Source of the DNA: Acuticoccus sp965213555
GTDB taxonomy: Bacteria > Pseudomonadota > Alphaproteobacteria > Rhizobiales > Amorphaceae
Reading direction: 5' to 3'
DNA length: 64,000 bases
Assembly (NCBI RefSeq): GCF_965213555.1
Contig: NZ_OZ243890.1
Span: forward strand, 620,001-684,000
The notes under the pieces are model-generated. The model ran no database searches and was not told the origin of the DNA. It was given only the letters and a program-made list of their open reading frames with translations. Position 1 is the first letter of the stretch, and each line of letters begins with the position of its first letter. Shown here piece by piece: positions 35,165 through 44,312 of the stretch. The position numbers and the translations under genes were made by a program.

Positions 35165-35258
35165 GGGTCTGTCCGGGGTATGTGGAGCCGACGTTCACCC
35201 TCGATCAGCCCGCATGGAGCGCGGGGCCGACCGATGCCTCCGTCGCGCGGTGCCGTCG

Positions 35259-35822
35259 TCAGTCCGCGCGGCGGACGTAGGACAACTCCCCGGTGTCGAC
35301 GACGATCCGCTCGCCGGCGGCGACGAACGGCGGCACCATCACCTTGACGCCGTTCTCGAGCACGGCGGGCTTGTAGCTCGACGATGCGGTCTGCCCCTTC
35401 ACCACCGCGTCCGCCTCGGCGATCTCGAGCGTGACGTGCTGCGGCAGCGTGATGCCGATGGCCTTTTCCTCGTACATCTCCACCGTCACGGTCATGCCGT
35501 CCTGCAGGAAGGCCGCGCGCTCGCCGACGAAGTCCTTGGCGAGTTCCATCTGCTCGTAGGTGTTGTTGTCCATGAAGACGAGATCGTCGCCCTGCTCGTA
35601 GAGGAACTGGAAGTCCTTCTGCTCGAGCCGTACCCGCTCGACCGTATCTGCGGAGCGGAAGCGCTCGTTGAGCTTGCGGCCGTCGATGAGGTTCTTGAGC
35701 TCGACCTGGGCGAACGCGCCCCCCTTGCCGGGCTTCACGTGCTGCACCTTCACGGCCGCCCACAGCGTGTTCTGATGCTCGAGCACGTTGCCCGGGCGGA
35801 TCTCGTTGCCGTTGATCTTCAT
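35259..35822 (-). CDS. efp: Translation elongation factor P
   Basis: A 187-residue, three-domain factor that relieves ribosome stalling at polyproline stretches. MKINGNEIRPGNVLEH opens the protein; the tip lysine is K33 in KPGKGGAF, the residue beta-lysylated by EpmA in many bacteria. The C-terminus GERIVVDTGELSYVRRAD is standard. It may matter here, since the neighbouring SEL1 protein is very proline-rich. Confidence 0.95.
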   Translation of the reverse strand: MKINGNEIRPGNVLEHQNTLWAAVKVQHVKPGKGGAFAQVELKNLIDGRKLNERFRSADTVERVRLEQKDFQFLYEQGDDLVFMDNNTYEQMELAKDFVGERAAFLQDGMTVTVEMYEEKAIGITLPQHVTLEIAEADAVVKGQTASSSYKPAVLENGVKVMVPPFVAAGERIVVDTGELSYVRRAD

Positions 35823-35895
35823 AAGGTGTCCCAGAGGCCGGATGGGCGCTGGAAACCACAGGGCGCGTGCAAGGGCAAGCCGCGCCGAGCTGCGC

Positions 35896-37935
35896 TCAGC
35901 GTTGCGCGAACGCCCGTGCGCGGGTGCGTGCTTCTGCGACCTGCTCGGGGTCGGCGGCGCCCATGTAGCCATCGAGCAGGAAGTCCGAGATGCCCGCCTC
36001 CCGGGCGAGGAGGTGCCACATGATGGCCTCGGCCGGGTCCGGCGCGACGCCGCGGCCGTTGGCGAGGAGGCGGGCGTAGCGGTTCATCGCCACCGGCACG
36101 CCGAGCCGGGCGGCGAGGGCGAAGTAGCGCGCCGCGGACGCCTCGTCGGGCGCGGTGCCGATGCCGTTGAACAGGCGCACCGCGTAGGCGAGGATTGCCG
36201 CCGGGTCGCCCGACTCGGCAGCCCGGCCGTACCACCGCGTGGCCGCCGCGTCGTCGGGCGGCCCGCCTTGCCCCTCCTCGTGCATGACAGCAAGCGCGTA
36301 GGCGGCGCCCGGCGCCCCGCCCTCCGCCGCGTGCCGCATGTAGCGAAGCGCCGCCTCCGGGTCGCGCGGCCTGCCCTCGCCCTTGAGGAGCATGATCGCG
36401 AGCGCCTGCGCCGCGTCGGGGCTGCCGGCTTCTGCCGCGCCCTCGAAGGCGTCGGCCGCGCGCTGCGCCGAGCGCGGCACCCCCTGGCCGAGAAGGAGCA
36501 TGGCGGCAAGGCGGGTGCGCGCATCGACGGAGCCGAGGTCGGCCGCCACGGCGTACCAGCCCGCCGCCTTGGAGTAGTCCTGCTCGACGCCCTTCGCCTC
36601 CTCGTAGAGCCGGCCGATGAGCGCCGCCGCAGCCGCCTCGTCGTCCGCCGCCGCGCGCAGGGCGACGCTGAACGCCGTGCCGTAGAGCCCGCGCTGGAAC
36701 GCGCCGTAGGCGTAGTGCGCGAGGGTGAGGGTCGAGCCTGCGAGGGGCAGGTCCGCAACGTGCGAGACGACGACTCCGGGTCCCTCCTGCTGCGGCACCA
36801 CCGGCGGGCGCGCCAGCGGCATCGGGAGGAACGCAGCCACGCCGCCGCCCGCAACGCCGGTGGCGCCGAACGTCCAAGGCGGAACAGCCGACACCAGCGA
36901 CCACGCCGGGGTCGGCGCGGTGACGACCGGACGAGGGGCGTCCCCAGCGCGGTCGTTCGGCTCGGACCCTCGCGCGTCCGATGGCCCGCCTCGCGGTTCC
37001 GTGCGGGATCCGGCGGCGGATGGACCCTCAAGGGCCGGCGCCATGGCGACGTCCGGCGATGGGTCCTGGACAAGGTCCGGGATCGGGGCACCGGGCGACG
37101 AGGCCGACGCGGCGATGTCCGAACCGTCGGAGCCCTGCACAGGCTGGTCCGGGGCCGCGGCCGGTCGAGCGTCGTCCGGCGCTGTCGCCTCCGCCGCGAG
37201 CGGCTCGGCCGGCCCAGCAGGCTCCTGCGGCGACGCCCGGTCGGCCCGACGCTCGGCGGCTCGTCCACCCGGCTCTTCGGCATCGTCCTCCCCTGACGCC
37301 GTGGTCGGCGTGGCGTTCGCAGGGGGCGCATCGGGCAGCCGCCGCGTCGGCTCGGCCGTCGACGGCGCCAACTTGGGCATCGCCTCGGGCGCCGTCGCTG
37401 CGACCGGAGGCGCCTCGGCCGGTGGCACGGGTGCGGCGACGGTGAACTCGTCGGCGACCGTGGGTTCCGGCGCGGGCGCCGGGGTGACAGTGGGCCGGTG
37501 CGGCTCCGGGGAGGGCCGGCTCGGCGACGGGGACGCGACGGCCGCACGCGAGGGGCCTGCGGAAGGCGTTGGCTCCGAGGGTTGCGCGCCGGTCGGCGCG
37601 CGCGGCGCAATCGGTTGGCGAGGTGCGGCCGGCACCGACGCGGCGGCCGGGGCGGGAAGGTCAACCGGCGGCGTTGCCGGCACGGGCGACAGGACCATCG
37701 GCCCCGATGGTCCCTGCGGCGGTCCGTCGTCGTCGCCGCCGGGCCACGGCACGAGGCCGCGCACTCGATCGCCGACGCGCCCGGTGAAGCGGCGCACCCG
37801 ATCGAGCGGTCCGGCGCGCTCCTCGTTCGCCTCGGGCGCGACCTCCGCCGGCGGCTCGCTCGTCCCCTGCGCCTGCGCATGGGAGTGTCCGGCGGCGAGC
37901 GCGATCGCGACTAAGAGGGCGGCGACGCGCCTCAC
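35896..37935 (-). CDS. Exported SEL1-repeat protein with long Pro/Ala-rich region
   Basis: 679 residues from GTG 37935, which overlaps the thiE-like stop (GTGA). A signal peptide (LLVAIALAAGHSHAQAQ) precedes a ~350-residue low-complexity region rich in Pro, Ala, Glu and Ser, then about seven SEL1/TPR-like repeats (for example YEEAKGVEQDYSKAAGWY, AAMLLLGQGVPRS, RLFNGIGTAPDE) in residues ~430-650. SEL1 repeats bind proteins; such proteins often act in envelope or secretion control. The order fba-thiE-sel1 recurs in Rhizobiales. Confidence 0.82.
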   Translation of the reverse strand: MRRVAALLVAIALAAGHSHAQAQGTSEPPAEVAPEANEERAGPLDRVRRFTGRVGDRVRGLVPWPGGDDDGPPQGPSGPMVLSPVPATPPVDLPAPAAASVPAAPRQPIAPRAPTGAQPSEPTPSAGPSRAAVASPSPSRPSPEPHRPTVTPAPAPEPTVADEFTVAAPVPPAEAPPVAATAPEAMPKLAPSTAEPTRRLPDAPPANATPTTASGEDDAEEPGGRAAERRADRASPQEPAGPAEPLAAEATAPDDARPAAAPDQPVQGSDGSDIAASASSPGAPIPDLVQDPSPDVAMAPALEGPSAAGSRTEPRGGPSDARGSEPNDRAGDAPRPVVTAPTPAWSLVSAVPPWTFGATGVAGGGVAAFLPMPLARPPVVPQQEGPGVVVSHVADLPLAGSTLTLAHYAYGAFQRGLYGTAFSVALRAAADDEAAAAALIGRLYEEAKGVEQDYSKAAGWYAVAADLGSVDARTRLAAMLLLGQGVPRSAQRAADAFEGAAEAGSPDAAQALAIMLLKGEGRPRDPEAALRYMRHAAEGGAPGAAYALAVMHEEGQGGPPDDAAATRWYGRAAESGDPAAILAYAVRLFNGIGTAPDEASAARYFALAARLGVPVAMNRYARLLANGRGVAPDPAEAIMWHLLAREAGISDFLLDGYMGAADPEQVAEARTRARAFAQR

Positions 37936-38525
37936 GAGGGCACCCGCTCGGCGAGCGCCGCGTTGATCCGTGACACCGTCGCGGCCGCGTCGCCGCCGCA
38001 AGCCCTGAACACATCCACCGCGATGAACTCCACACGTGTCGCGATCATCAGCGCCACCGACGCCTCGTCCGCGGGCCCGGCGACGACGGCCGGCACCTCG
38101 AACAGCGCCTGCCACCAGATGCCGACCTCGAGCCCGTCCTCGTCGAGCGCGTCGACGCGGCCGAACCAGAGGAAGTCCGCCCCGACCTCGCCGAGCGTCA
38201 TCGCCTCGTGCCGCGTGGCGGCCGTCGCCCCCACGGTGGCGCCCTCGGGCCGCGTCTCCACAGCCTTGCGGCGCGCCCCGTAGCCGCCGCCAACCTGCAC
38301 CCCATCGGCGCCGAACGCCAGCGGCCACGGTGGCGGCTCACCCTCGGCGAACCTGTGCTGCAGGAGCGCCGCAGCCCCTGCCCCCTGCGCGGCCTCGACG
38401 AGCATGCGCGGACGCGCCGCCAACACCGGGATCACCACCGCCGCCACGTCGCCCCCCGCCAGCGCCGCGGCGAGCTCGTCAGCGACCAGGTCCGGCGGCG
38501 CGACGAGGATCAGCCGCTGGCGCAC
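37932..38525 (-). CDS. Thiamine-phosphate synthase-like protein (diverged ThiE)
   Basis: A 197-residue TIM-barrel protein of the ThiE/TenI type: GADGVQVGG in place of the ThiE DGVHLGQ, GATVGATAATRHEAMTLGEVGADFLWFG, and VPAVVAGPADEAS. The diphosphate and pyrimidine-binding residues of true ThiE (HLGQxD, GPxFxTxTK) are replaced, so thiamine synthesis is doubtful. Start GTG 38525, thirteen bases after the fba stop. Confidence 0.7.
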   Translation of the reverse strand: MRQRLILVAPPDLVADELAAALAGGDVAAVVIPVLAARPRMLVEAAQGAGAAALLQHRFAEGEPPPWPLAFGADGVQVGGGYGARRKAVETRPEGATVGATAATRHEAMTLGEVGADFLWFGRVDALDEDGLEVGIWWQALFEVPAVVAGPADEASVALMIATRVEFIAVDVFRACGGDAAATVSRINAALAERVPS

Positions 38526-38538
38526 GCTGGCGTCACGG

Positions 38539-39567
38539 TCAGGCGGCCTCGCGCTCGTCCTCCGCCCGCCAGTTGCCGAGCGCGGCACGTCCGTTCATCC
38601 GGGCACGATGGGCGAAGGCGGCCTGAGCCGCCGGCACGTTCTCGGCGCGCCCGCCCCAGGCCTTCAGCGCCGCCTGCTGCAGCGCGCGGCCGTAGGAGAA
38701 GGTGAGCGCCCAGGGAAGCCCGCCCATCCGGGTCATCAGCGCCAGGTGCTCGGTGGCTGCCTCGTCCGACTGCCCGCCGGACAGGAAGGCGATGCCGGGC
38801 ACCGCGGGAGGCACCGTCGCCTTGAGGCACGCAACCGTCCGCTCGGCCACCTCCTGCGCGGACACCTGCGGACCGGTCTGCCCCGGCACGACCATGTTGG
38901 GCTTCAACACCATGCCGGTGAGATCGACGCGCTGCTCGTAGAGCGCATCGAACACGACGTTGAGCGTCAAACGCGTTACCTCCTCGCAGCGGTCGATGTC
39001 GTGGGAGGAGCTCGGCCCGTCCATGATGACCTCGGGCTCGACGATGGGGACGATGCCGGTCTCCTGGCACAGCGCGGCGTAGCGCGCGAGCGCGTGCGCG
39101 TTGGCCGCGATGGCGCCCCACGTAGGCAGCCCGTCGGCGATGTCGATGACCGCGCGCCACTTGGCAAATCGCGCGCCCTGCCCGTAATAGGCCTCGAGGC
39201 GCTCGCGCAGCCCGTCGAGCCCCTCGGTGATCTTCTCGCCGGGGAAGCCCGCGAGCGGCTTGGCGCCCTTGTCGACCTTGATGCCTGGCACCGCACCTGC
39301 AGCCTTGATGACGTCGGCGAAGCGGCGCCCGTCCGCCGTCGACTGGCCGAGCGTCTCCTCGAACAGGATGACGCCGGAGACGTGGTCGCGCATCGCCTCG
39401 TCCGCGGTGAACAGCAGCTCGCGGTAGGCCCTGCGGTTCTCCTCGGTGTTCTCGACGCCGATCTGGTCGAACCGCTTCTGGATGGTGCCCGTGGACTCGT
39501 CAGCCGCGAGGATGCCCTGCCCCTCGGTCACCATCGCCGCCGCGATCTCGCGCAACGTCTCGCTCAT
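38539..39567 (-). CDS. fba: Class I fructose-bisphosphate aldolase
   Basis: 342 residues; cleaves fructose-1,6-bisphosphate to glyceraldehyde-3-phosphate and dihydroxyacetone phosphate by a Schiff base. GILAADESTGT near the N-terminus and VLKPNMV with the Schiff-base lysine, followed by FLSGGQSDEEAT-like FLSGGQSDEAAT, are class I marks. GGAGGACGGCG stands before the ATG. It sits in a leftward glycolytic run gap-pgk-fba. Confidence 0.94.
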   Translation of the reverse strand: MSETLREIAAAMVTEGQGILAADESTGTIQKRFDQIGVENTEENRRAYRELLFTADEAMRDHVSGVILFEETLGQSTADGRRFADVIKAAGAVPGIKVDKGAKPLAGFPGEKITEGLDGLRERLEAYYGQGARFAKWRAVIDIADGLPTWGAIAANAHALARYAALCQETGIVPIVEPEVIMDGPSSSHDIDRCEEVTRLTLNVVFDALYEQRVDLTGMVLKPNMVVPGQTGPQVSAQEVAERTVACLKATVPPAVPGIAFLSGGQSDEAATEHLALMTRMGGLPWALTFSYGRALQQAALKAWGGRAENVPAAQAAFAHRARMNGRAALGNWRAEDEREAA

Positions 39568-39618
39568 CGCCGTCCTCCGTCCCCCGATCCCATGCCCGAA
39601 CACCGTCGGTCTTAGCGC

Positions 39619-40821
39619 CTATCGCGCCTGCTTCAAAGCTTCGACGCCCGGCAGCGCCTTGCCCTCCAGCCACTCCAGGAAGGCGCCGCCGGCGTTGGAC
39701 AGGTACGTGAAGTCGTCCGCGACGCGAGCGTGGGCGAGCGCGGCGACGGTGTCGCCGCCGCCGGCGACGGAGAGCATGCCGGCCGCGGTCCGCTTGGCCG
39801 CATGGCGGGCGACGGCGACCGTGCCGCGATCGAACGGGTGCAGCTCGAAGGCGCCGAGCGGTCCGTTCCAGACCAGCGTCTCGGCCCGATCCATCGCCTC
39901 GTTGATCGCGTGAACGGTGCGCCCGCCGATGTCGAGGATCATCATGTCGTGGTCGACGCCCTCGTCGACGCCGATGTGCACGTGCGGCGCCTCCGCCTCG
40001 AACTTGTGCGCCGCGATGGCGTCCTTCGGCAGCGTGATGGCGCAGCCGGCGCGCTCGGCCGCGGTCATGATGCGCCGCGCGGTGACGGCCATCTCGCGCT
40101 CGTGCAGCGAGTGGCCGACGTCGATGCCCATGGCATGGAGGAAGGTGTTGGCCATCGCGCCGCCGATGACGAGGGCGTCGACCTTGGTGACGAGGTTCTC
40201 CAGCAGCGCGATCTTGGTGGAGACCTTGGCCCCGCCCACCACCGCCATGACGGGGCGCCTCGGCTCGGAAAGCGCCTTGGCGAGGGCGTCGAGCTCGGCC
40301 TGCATCGCGCGGCCCGCGTAGGCCGGCAGGCGGTGAGCGAGCGCCTCGGTGGAGGCGTGCGCCCGGTGCGCGGCGGAGAACGCGTCGTTGACGTAGAGGT
40401 CGCCGTTCACGGCGAGCGCGTCGGCGAACCCGGCGTCGTTCGCCTCCTCGCCCGCGTGGAAGCGCGTGTTCTCCAGCACCAGCACGCCGCCGTCCGGCAG
40501 CGCGGCCACCGCATCCGCCGCCGCGTCGCCGACGCAGTCGTCCGCGAACGCGACGTCGCGCCCCAGGACCTCCGCGAGCGCCGGCACGACGGGGGCGAGC
40601 GACATGTCGGCGTTGCGCTCACCCTTCGGTCGTCCGAAGTGCGCGAGCAGGACGACCTTGGCGCCCCCGTCGGCGAGCTCCGTCACGGTCGGCCGCACCG
40701 CCTCGAGCCGCGAGCGGTCGCTCACCGCGCCGTCCTTCATGGGCACGTTGAGGTCGACGCGCACCAGTGCACGCTGCCCCGCCACGGGACCGAGGTCATC
40801 AAGGCTCCTGACGGTGGTCAC
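39619..40821 (-). CDS. pgk: Phosphoglycerate kinase
   Basis: A 400-residue two-domain kinase that makes ATP from 1,3-bisphosphoglycerate. VRVDLNVPMKDG, LLAHFGRPKG, VVGGAKVSTKI, and LSVAGGGDTVAAL are diagnostic. The start codon is GTG. Between gap (54 bases upstream) and fba (51 bases downstream). Confidence 0.96.
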   Translation of the reverse strand: MTTVRSLDDLGPVAGQRALVRVDLNVPMKDGAVSDRSRLEAVRPTVTELADGGAKVVLLAHFGRPKGERNADMSLAPVVPALAEVLGRDVAFADDCVGDAAADAVAALPDGGVLVLENTRFHAGEEANDAGFADALAVNGDLYVNDAFSAAHRAHASTEALAHRLPAYAGRAMQAELDALAKALSEPRRPVMAVVGGAKVSTKIALLENLVTKVDALVIGGAMANTFLHAMGIDVGHSLHEREMAVTARRIMTAAERAGCAITLPKDAIAAHKFEAEAPHVHIGVDEGVDHDMMILDIGGRTVHAINEAMDRAETLVWNGPLGAFELHPFDRGTVAVARHAAKRTAAGMLSVAGGGDTVAALAHARVADDFTYLSNAGGAFLEWLEGKALPGVEALKQAR

Positions 40822-40875
40822 TTGCGTCGCCTTCCCGGTCCTATTTCCATCGTTGAACCCCGCGCGGCAGCGCCG

Positions 40876-41886
40876 TCAGATGTGGCGGGCCATTGCGACG
40901 GCGGTGTCGGCCATGCGGTTCGAGAAGCCCCACTCGTTGTCGTACCAGGACATGACCCGACAGAAGTTGCCGGTCATCACCTTGGTCTGGTCGGTGGCGA
41001 ACACGCTGCTGCGGTTGTCGTGGTTGAAGTCCATGGAGACGAGCTTGTCGTCGGTGACGCCGAGGATGCCCTTGAGCTCGCCCTCCGCGGCGGCGCGGAT
41101 CGCGTCGTTGATCTCCTCCGCGGAGGTGTCGCGGGCAGCCTCGAACTTGAAGTCGACCACGGACACGTTGGGCGTCGGAACGCGGATCGCGACGCCGTCG
41201 AGCTTGCCGTTGAGCTCTGGCAGCACGAGGCCCACCGCCTTCGCGGCGCCCGTCGACGTCGGGATCATGCTCATGGCCGCCGCGCGAGCCCTGTAGAGGT
41301 CCTTGTGCATGGTGTCGAGCGTCGGCTGGTCGCCGGTGTAGGAGTGGATCGTCGTCATGAAGCCGCGCTCGATGCCGATGGCCTTGTGGAGGACGGAGGC
41401 GACGGGAGCGAGGCAGTTCGTCGTGCACGACGCGTTCGACACGATGAGGTCGCCCGAAGTCAGCGTGTTGTCGTTGACGCCGAAGACGATCGTCTTCTCG
41501 CCCTGGGTCGGGTTGCTGAGCGGCGCCGAGACGAGGACGCGCTTGGAGCCGTTCTGAAGGTGGAGCTTGGCCTTGTCGGGCGAGGTGAAAATGCCCGTGC
41601 ACTCGAGCGCGATGTCGACGTCCGACCACGGCAGCGCGGCCGGATCGCGCTCGGCGGTGACGCGGATCGGGCCACGGCCGACGTTGATCGTCTCCCCCTG
41701 CACGGTGACCTGAGCGGGGAAGCGGCCGTGCACCGAATCGTAGCGCAAGAGGTGCGCGTTGGTCTCCACCGGGCCGAGGTCGTTGATCGCCACCACCTCG
41801 ACATCCGTGCGGTCGTTCTCGACGATGGCGCGCAGCACGTTGCGCCCGATCCGCCCGAACCCGTTGATTGCCAGCTTGACGGCCAT
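40876..41886 (-). CDS. gap: Glyceraldehyde-3-phosphate dehydrogenase
   Basis: 336 residues. AINGFGRIGRN is the NAD-binding turn; SNASCTTNCLAP carries the catalytic cysteine; the substrate His and NEWGFSNRM region follow. It oxidises glyceraldehyde-3-phosphate to 1,3-bisphosphoglycerate. First gene of the gap-pgk-fba run; no separate CbbR-type regulator is nearby. Confidence 0.96.
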   Translation of the reverse strand: MAVKLAINGFGRIGRNVLRAIVENDRTDVEVVAINDLGPVETNAHLLRYDSVHGRFPAQVTVQGETINVGRGPIRVTAERDPAALPWSDVDIALECTGIFTSPDKAKLHLQNGSKRVLVSAPLSNPTQGEKTIVFGVNDNTLTSGDLIVSNASCTTNCLAPVASVLHKAIGIERGFMTTIHSYTGDQPTLDTMHKDLYRARAAAMSMIPTSTGAAKAVGLVLPELNGKLDGVAIRVPTPNVSVVDFKFEAARDTSAEEINDAIRAAAEGELKGILGVTDDKLVSMDFNHDNRSSVFATDQTKVMTGNFCRVMSWYDNEWGFSNRMADTAVAMARHI

Positions 41887-41954
41887 GGTGAACCCCTTCG
41901 TTCGTTGATGGAGGTTCTGTCGCAGCAGGCGGTACTCGGCAAGGTGTCGCGCGG

Positions 41955-42581
41955 CTAGCGCGAGCGTCGCCCGCCCCGCGCGTTCCGATCCGCGCGGCGG
42001 AAGTACCAGGCGACCGGGTCGTCCGGTTGGAACCTGATGCGCGGCGGGTGGTGCTGCCAGCGCGACGCCAGCGTCGTCAGGTAGAGGTAGTGCAGCGGGT
42101 TCACGGTCTTGGACCGCGCGATGTAGGCGCTGTACTTGTCGGCGACGCTCACGACCTGCGGACCCAGCGTCGCGAACAGGAGCTCGTCGTCGTAGGTGCC
42201 GTACTCGACGGAGGCGCAGATGAACTCGAACAGGTTGAGCACGTAGGCGAGCGCCTGGGCCACCTCCCGCTCGACGTCCGTCGCGATGACGTCAGGGTCC
42301 TTGACCATGATTCCGTGTAGCCTTGCCGCCTCGCACGGCAGCAGTGGACCCTGGCGGATTCGATCCTGAAGCGTGCGCTTGTGCGTCTCTAGGATGTCGT
42401 TGGAGCGCATGCTGAGGAGCAGATCGATGGTCGCCCTGCGCCGCGCCTGGCGGTGGTCGAACAGGACGCGGGCGAGCCAGCTTGCGTAGGCGACGAAGGC
42501 CGCGAAGAACGCCGCGCCAACCCTGAGGTCGGAACCCTCCCCCGCCGCCAGGAGCGAGGCGATGGAGATGCCGAAAAGCAA
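41955..42581 (-). CDS. Hypothetical protein with two N-terminal membrane segments (DUF4760-like)
   Basis: About 208 residues if started at TTG 42581. The frame stays open upstream to 42668 (adding ...LSYYATAAGILVAV, clearly the rest of the first membrane segment) without ATG or GTG, so the true start is unusual or hidden by an indel. Two hydrophobic segments, then a soluble helical part (RRRATIDLLLSMRSNDIL..., LFEFICASVEYGTYDDELL) reminiscent of DUF4760. Function unknown. Confidence 0.55.
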   Translation of the reverse strand: MLFGISIASLLAAGEGSDLRVGAAFFAAFVAYASWLARVLFDHRQARRRATIDLLLSMRSNDILETHKRTLQDRIRQGPLLPCEAARLHGIMVKDPDVIATDVEREVAQALAYVLNLFEFICASVEYGTYDDELLFATLGPQVVSVADKYSAYIARSKTVNPLHYLYLTTLASRWQHHPPRIRFQPDDPVAWYFRRADRNARGGRRSR

Positions 42582-42668
42582 AACGGCGACCAGGATCCCG
42601 GCCGCCGTCGCGTAGTAGGAGAGGCCCCGATGACGGGCGGGACCTAGAATTCCGGTTCGCCAGGCATC

Positions 42669-43017
42669 CTACGGATGATCATGATCGTCCCTCTTCTCAT
42701 ACATCGCAGAAGTGGGGAGTTTCCGGCCCCTCGTCAAGTTGCTGCCGGCAATGTAAGCCCTGGCGCTGGCCCGACGCTGGCACTGGATGAAGGAGCGGCG
42801 AAGCCACCTCGGCCGTTGGACGGTTCGATCCCGGGACCTACTAGGTAGGTGGGCGCCGTGTACTCCAGCCCACGAGCCGGAACAGGGACAGCTCCCGTTA
42901 GGATCGATAAGGCCCCGGGGATGCAAGTTGTCCTGACGAACCGCGCAGCCTCGCCTGGGTTGGAATATAGCGCGTCTCAACCCTCTGGTGAAGATGTCTT
43001 CCACAGGCACGGCGCGT
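42669..43017. other. Gap without recognisable genes
   Basis: Roughly 350 bases between the DUF4760-like gene and the broken LysE gene. GC is lower than the surroundings in places. A TTGGAATATAG stretch at about 42960 could hold promoter elements. I found no plausible coding frame, tRNA or clear terminator; a GGTTCGATCCCGGG string at about 42829 resembles a tRNA T-arm but has no matching stem. Confidence 0.5.
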
Positions 43018-43620
43018 TCAGCGGCGGGCGAAGGCGAGCGCGGCGCCGCCGACGACGAGGAGGCCGCCAGAAATGCGTTCCACCAGGCGCACCCGCGCCC
43101 GGGTCAGGAGCCGCCCGGCGCGGCCGGCAAGCACGGCGTAGGCCCCGTCGAGGACCGTCGCCACCGCCATGAAGATGCTGCCGAGCACCGCCACCTGCAG
43201 CCAGACCGGCTCCGTGCGGTCGACGAACTGGGGGATGAACGCTCCGAAGAACAGCAGCGCCTTGGGGTTGGACCAGATGACGAGGAAGCCCTGCGCCGCG
43301 TAGCCGACGAGAGTTCGTGCCTCGCTCCGGGGCACGCGTCACGGTGCCGTCGGAGCGCAGCAGCTTGATGCCGAGCCAGATGAGGTAGGCCGCGCCGACG
43401 AGCTTCACGACCACGAACGCCTCGCCCATCGCCGCGACGACGACGTCGAGCCCGGCGACGAGGACGAGGATCATGGTCGCCAGCCCCACCTGGGTGCCTG
43501 CGACGTTGGCAAGCCCTGCGGCCGATCCGCGTCGCAGCGCGTTCGCGACGATCACGCTCACCGTGGGCCCGGCACGATGACGATGGCGGCCGAGGCGATG
43601 AGCGTCGAGGCGTCGGGCAC
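43018..43620 (-). pseudogene. LysE/RhtB-family amino acid exporter, two frameshifts
   Basis: Read across frames it gives a full LysE protein: PDASTLIASAAIVIVPGP, then TVSVIVANALRRGSAAGLANV...LVGAAYLIWLGIKLL, then ARTLVGYAAQGFLVIWSNPKALLFFGAFIPQF...LERISGGLLVVGG. The frame changes at ~43563-43570 (one base lost in a GGGCCC run) and back at ~43331-43340 (one base gained in a C run). Either a recent pseudogene or two assembly errors. LysE proteins export amino acids such as lysine, threonine or homoserine. Confidence 0.75.
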
Positions 43621-43745
43621 GGTCGCGAACTCCGGTTGCGGTCAGCCCCATGCTACCGGACCACGCGGCGATCGTTCAACGAAGCTGCGCCGAGCGACGG
43701 GCGACGTCATGCAAGGGGGCGCCCGCCGGCCGGGCGATCGGGCGG

Positions 43746-44312
43746 TTACCAGGGCGGCCGGCGCCGCCGCATGAACGAAGGGACCTGAAACGGCTCCTCG
43801 ACGTCCGGCGCATCGGTGCCGCTGGGCTCGTCCCCGGAAGGGGCTGGCTCGACCGCCGGGGATGCGTCGCCGCCAGGGCGCACGGCGATGAAGCTTGCAG
43901 GCGGGACGTCCTGCTGGCTCGGGCCCTCCGACGCGGCAGCCCGGGACGCGCGCACCTGCGCGTGGATCCCCGCCGTCAGCCGCTCGACCGCCTCGGTCAA
44001 CGCGTCGATGCGCGCGGCGATCGGCGTCTCATCGTCCTCCGCCTCCAGCACCGCGCGCTCGCGTGCCCGCTCCAGCCGGTCCGCGCGCTGGCTCAGCTCG
44101 GCGATGGTCGCCTCGGCGGTGCGCAGGCGGTCGAGCAGGGTCAGCGACGCCATGACCGTGAGGCGCTGCTCGCCGATCTCGCCGAGCCGCACCTTCAGCG
44201 CCCTGATGGTGCCGTCGAGCTCAGCAGCAAGGTCGACCACGCGGTCCTCCTCCCCCGGGGCGCAGGACAGGCGATAGGGGTGTCCACCGATCTCGACCTG
44301 GACGTGGCTCAG
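43746..44312 (-). CDS. zapA: Cell division protein ZapA, apparent CTG start
   Basis: 188 residues; residues 1-~90 are a ZapA domain (VQVEIGGHPYRLSCAPGEE, VVDLAAELDGTI, GEIGEQRLTVMASL), which bundles FtsZ filaments. The rest is an Ala/Glu/Pro-rich tail ending FMRRRRPPW. The family N-terminus is encoded upstream of the first ATG/GTG, and only CTG at 44312 fits: it is preceded by GGGGGAGGA at six bases and overlaps the previous stop as CTGA. The next GTG (44240) would remove the first beta strands. Confidence 0.85.
   Translation of the reverse strand: MSHVQVEIGGHPYRLSCAPGEEDRVVDLAAELDGTIRALKVRLGEIGEQRLTVMASLTLLDRLRTAEATIAELSQRADRLERARERAVLEAEDDETPIAARIDALTEAVERLTAGIHAQVRASRAAASEGPSQQDVPPASFIAVRPGGDASPAVEPAPSGDEPSGTDAPDVEEPFQVPSFMRRRRPPW

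Noticed and set aside
35788..37296. Long open frames antisense to the SEL1 gene (and similar shadows at pgk, sufB, lysA, TIGR02302)
   Set aside because: High GC makes stop codons rare in other frames; these translations are Arg/His/Gly-rich and match no family, whereas the opposite strand holds clear genes.
42820..42850. tRNA gene suggested by GGTTCGATCCCGGG
   Set aside because: The flanking bases do not form the T stem, and no acceptor, D or anticodon arms can be fitted.
43621..43745. 6S RNA (often next to zapA)
   Set aside because: The gap downstream of zapA is only about 125 bases, very GC-rich, without the central bubble pattern of 6S RNA.
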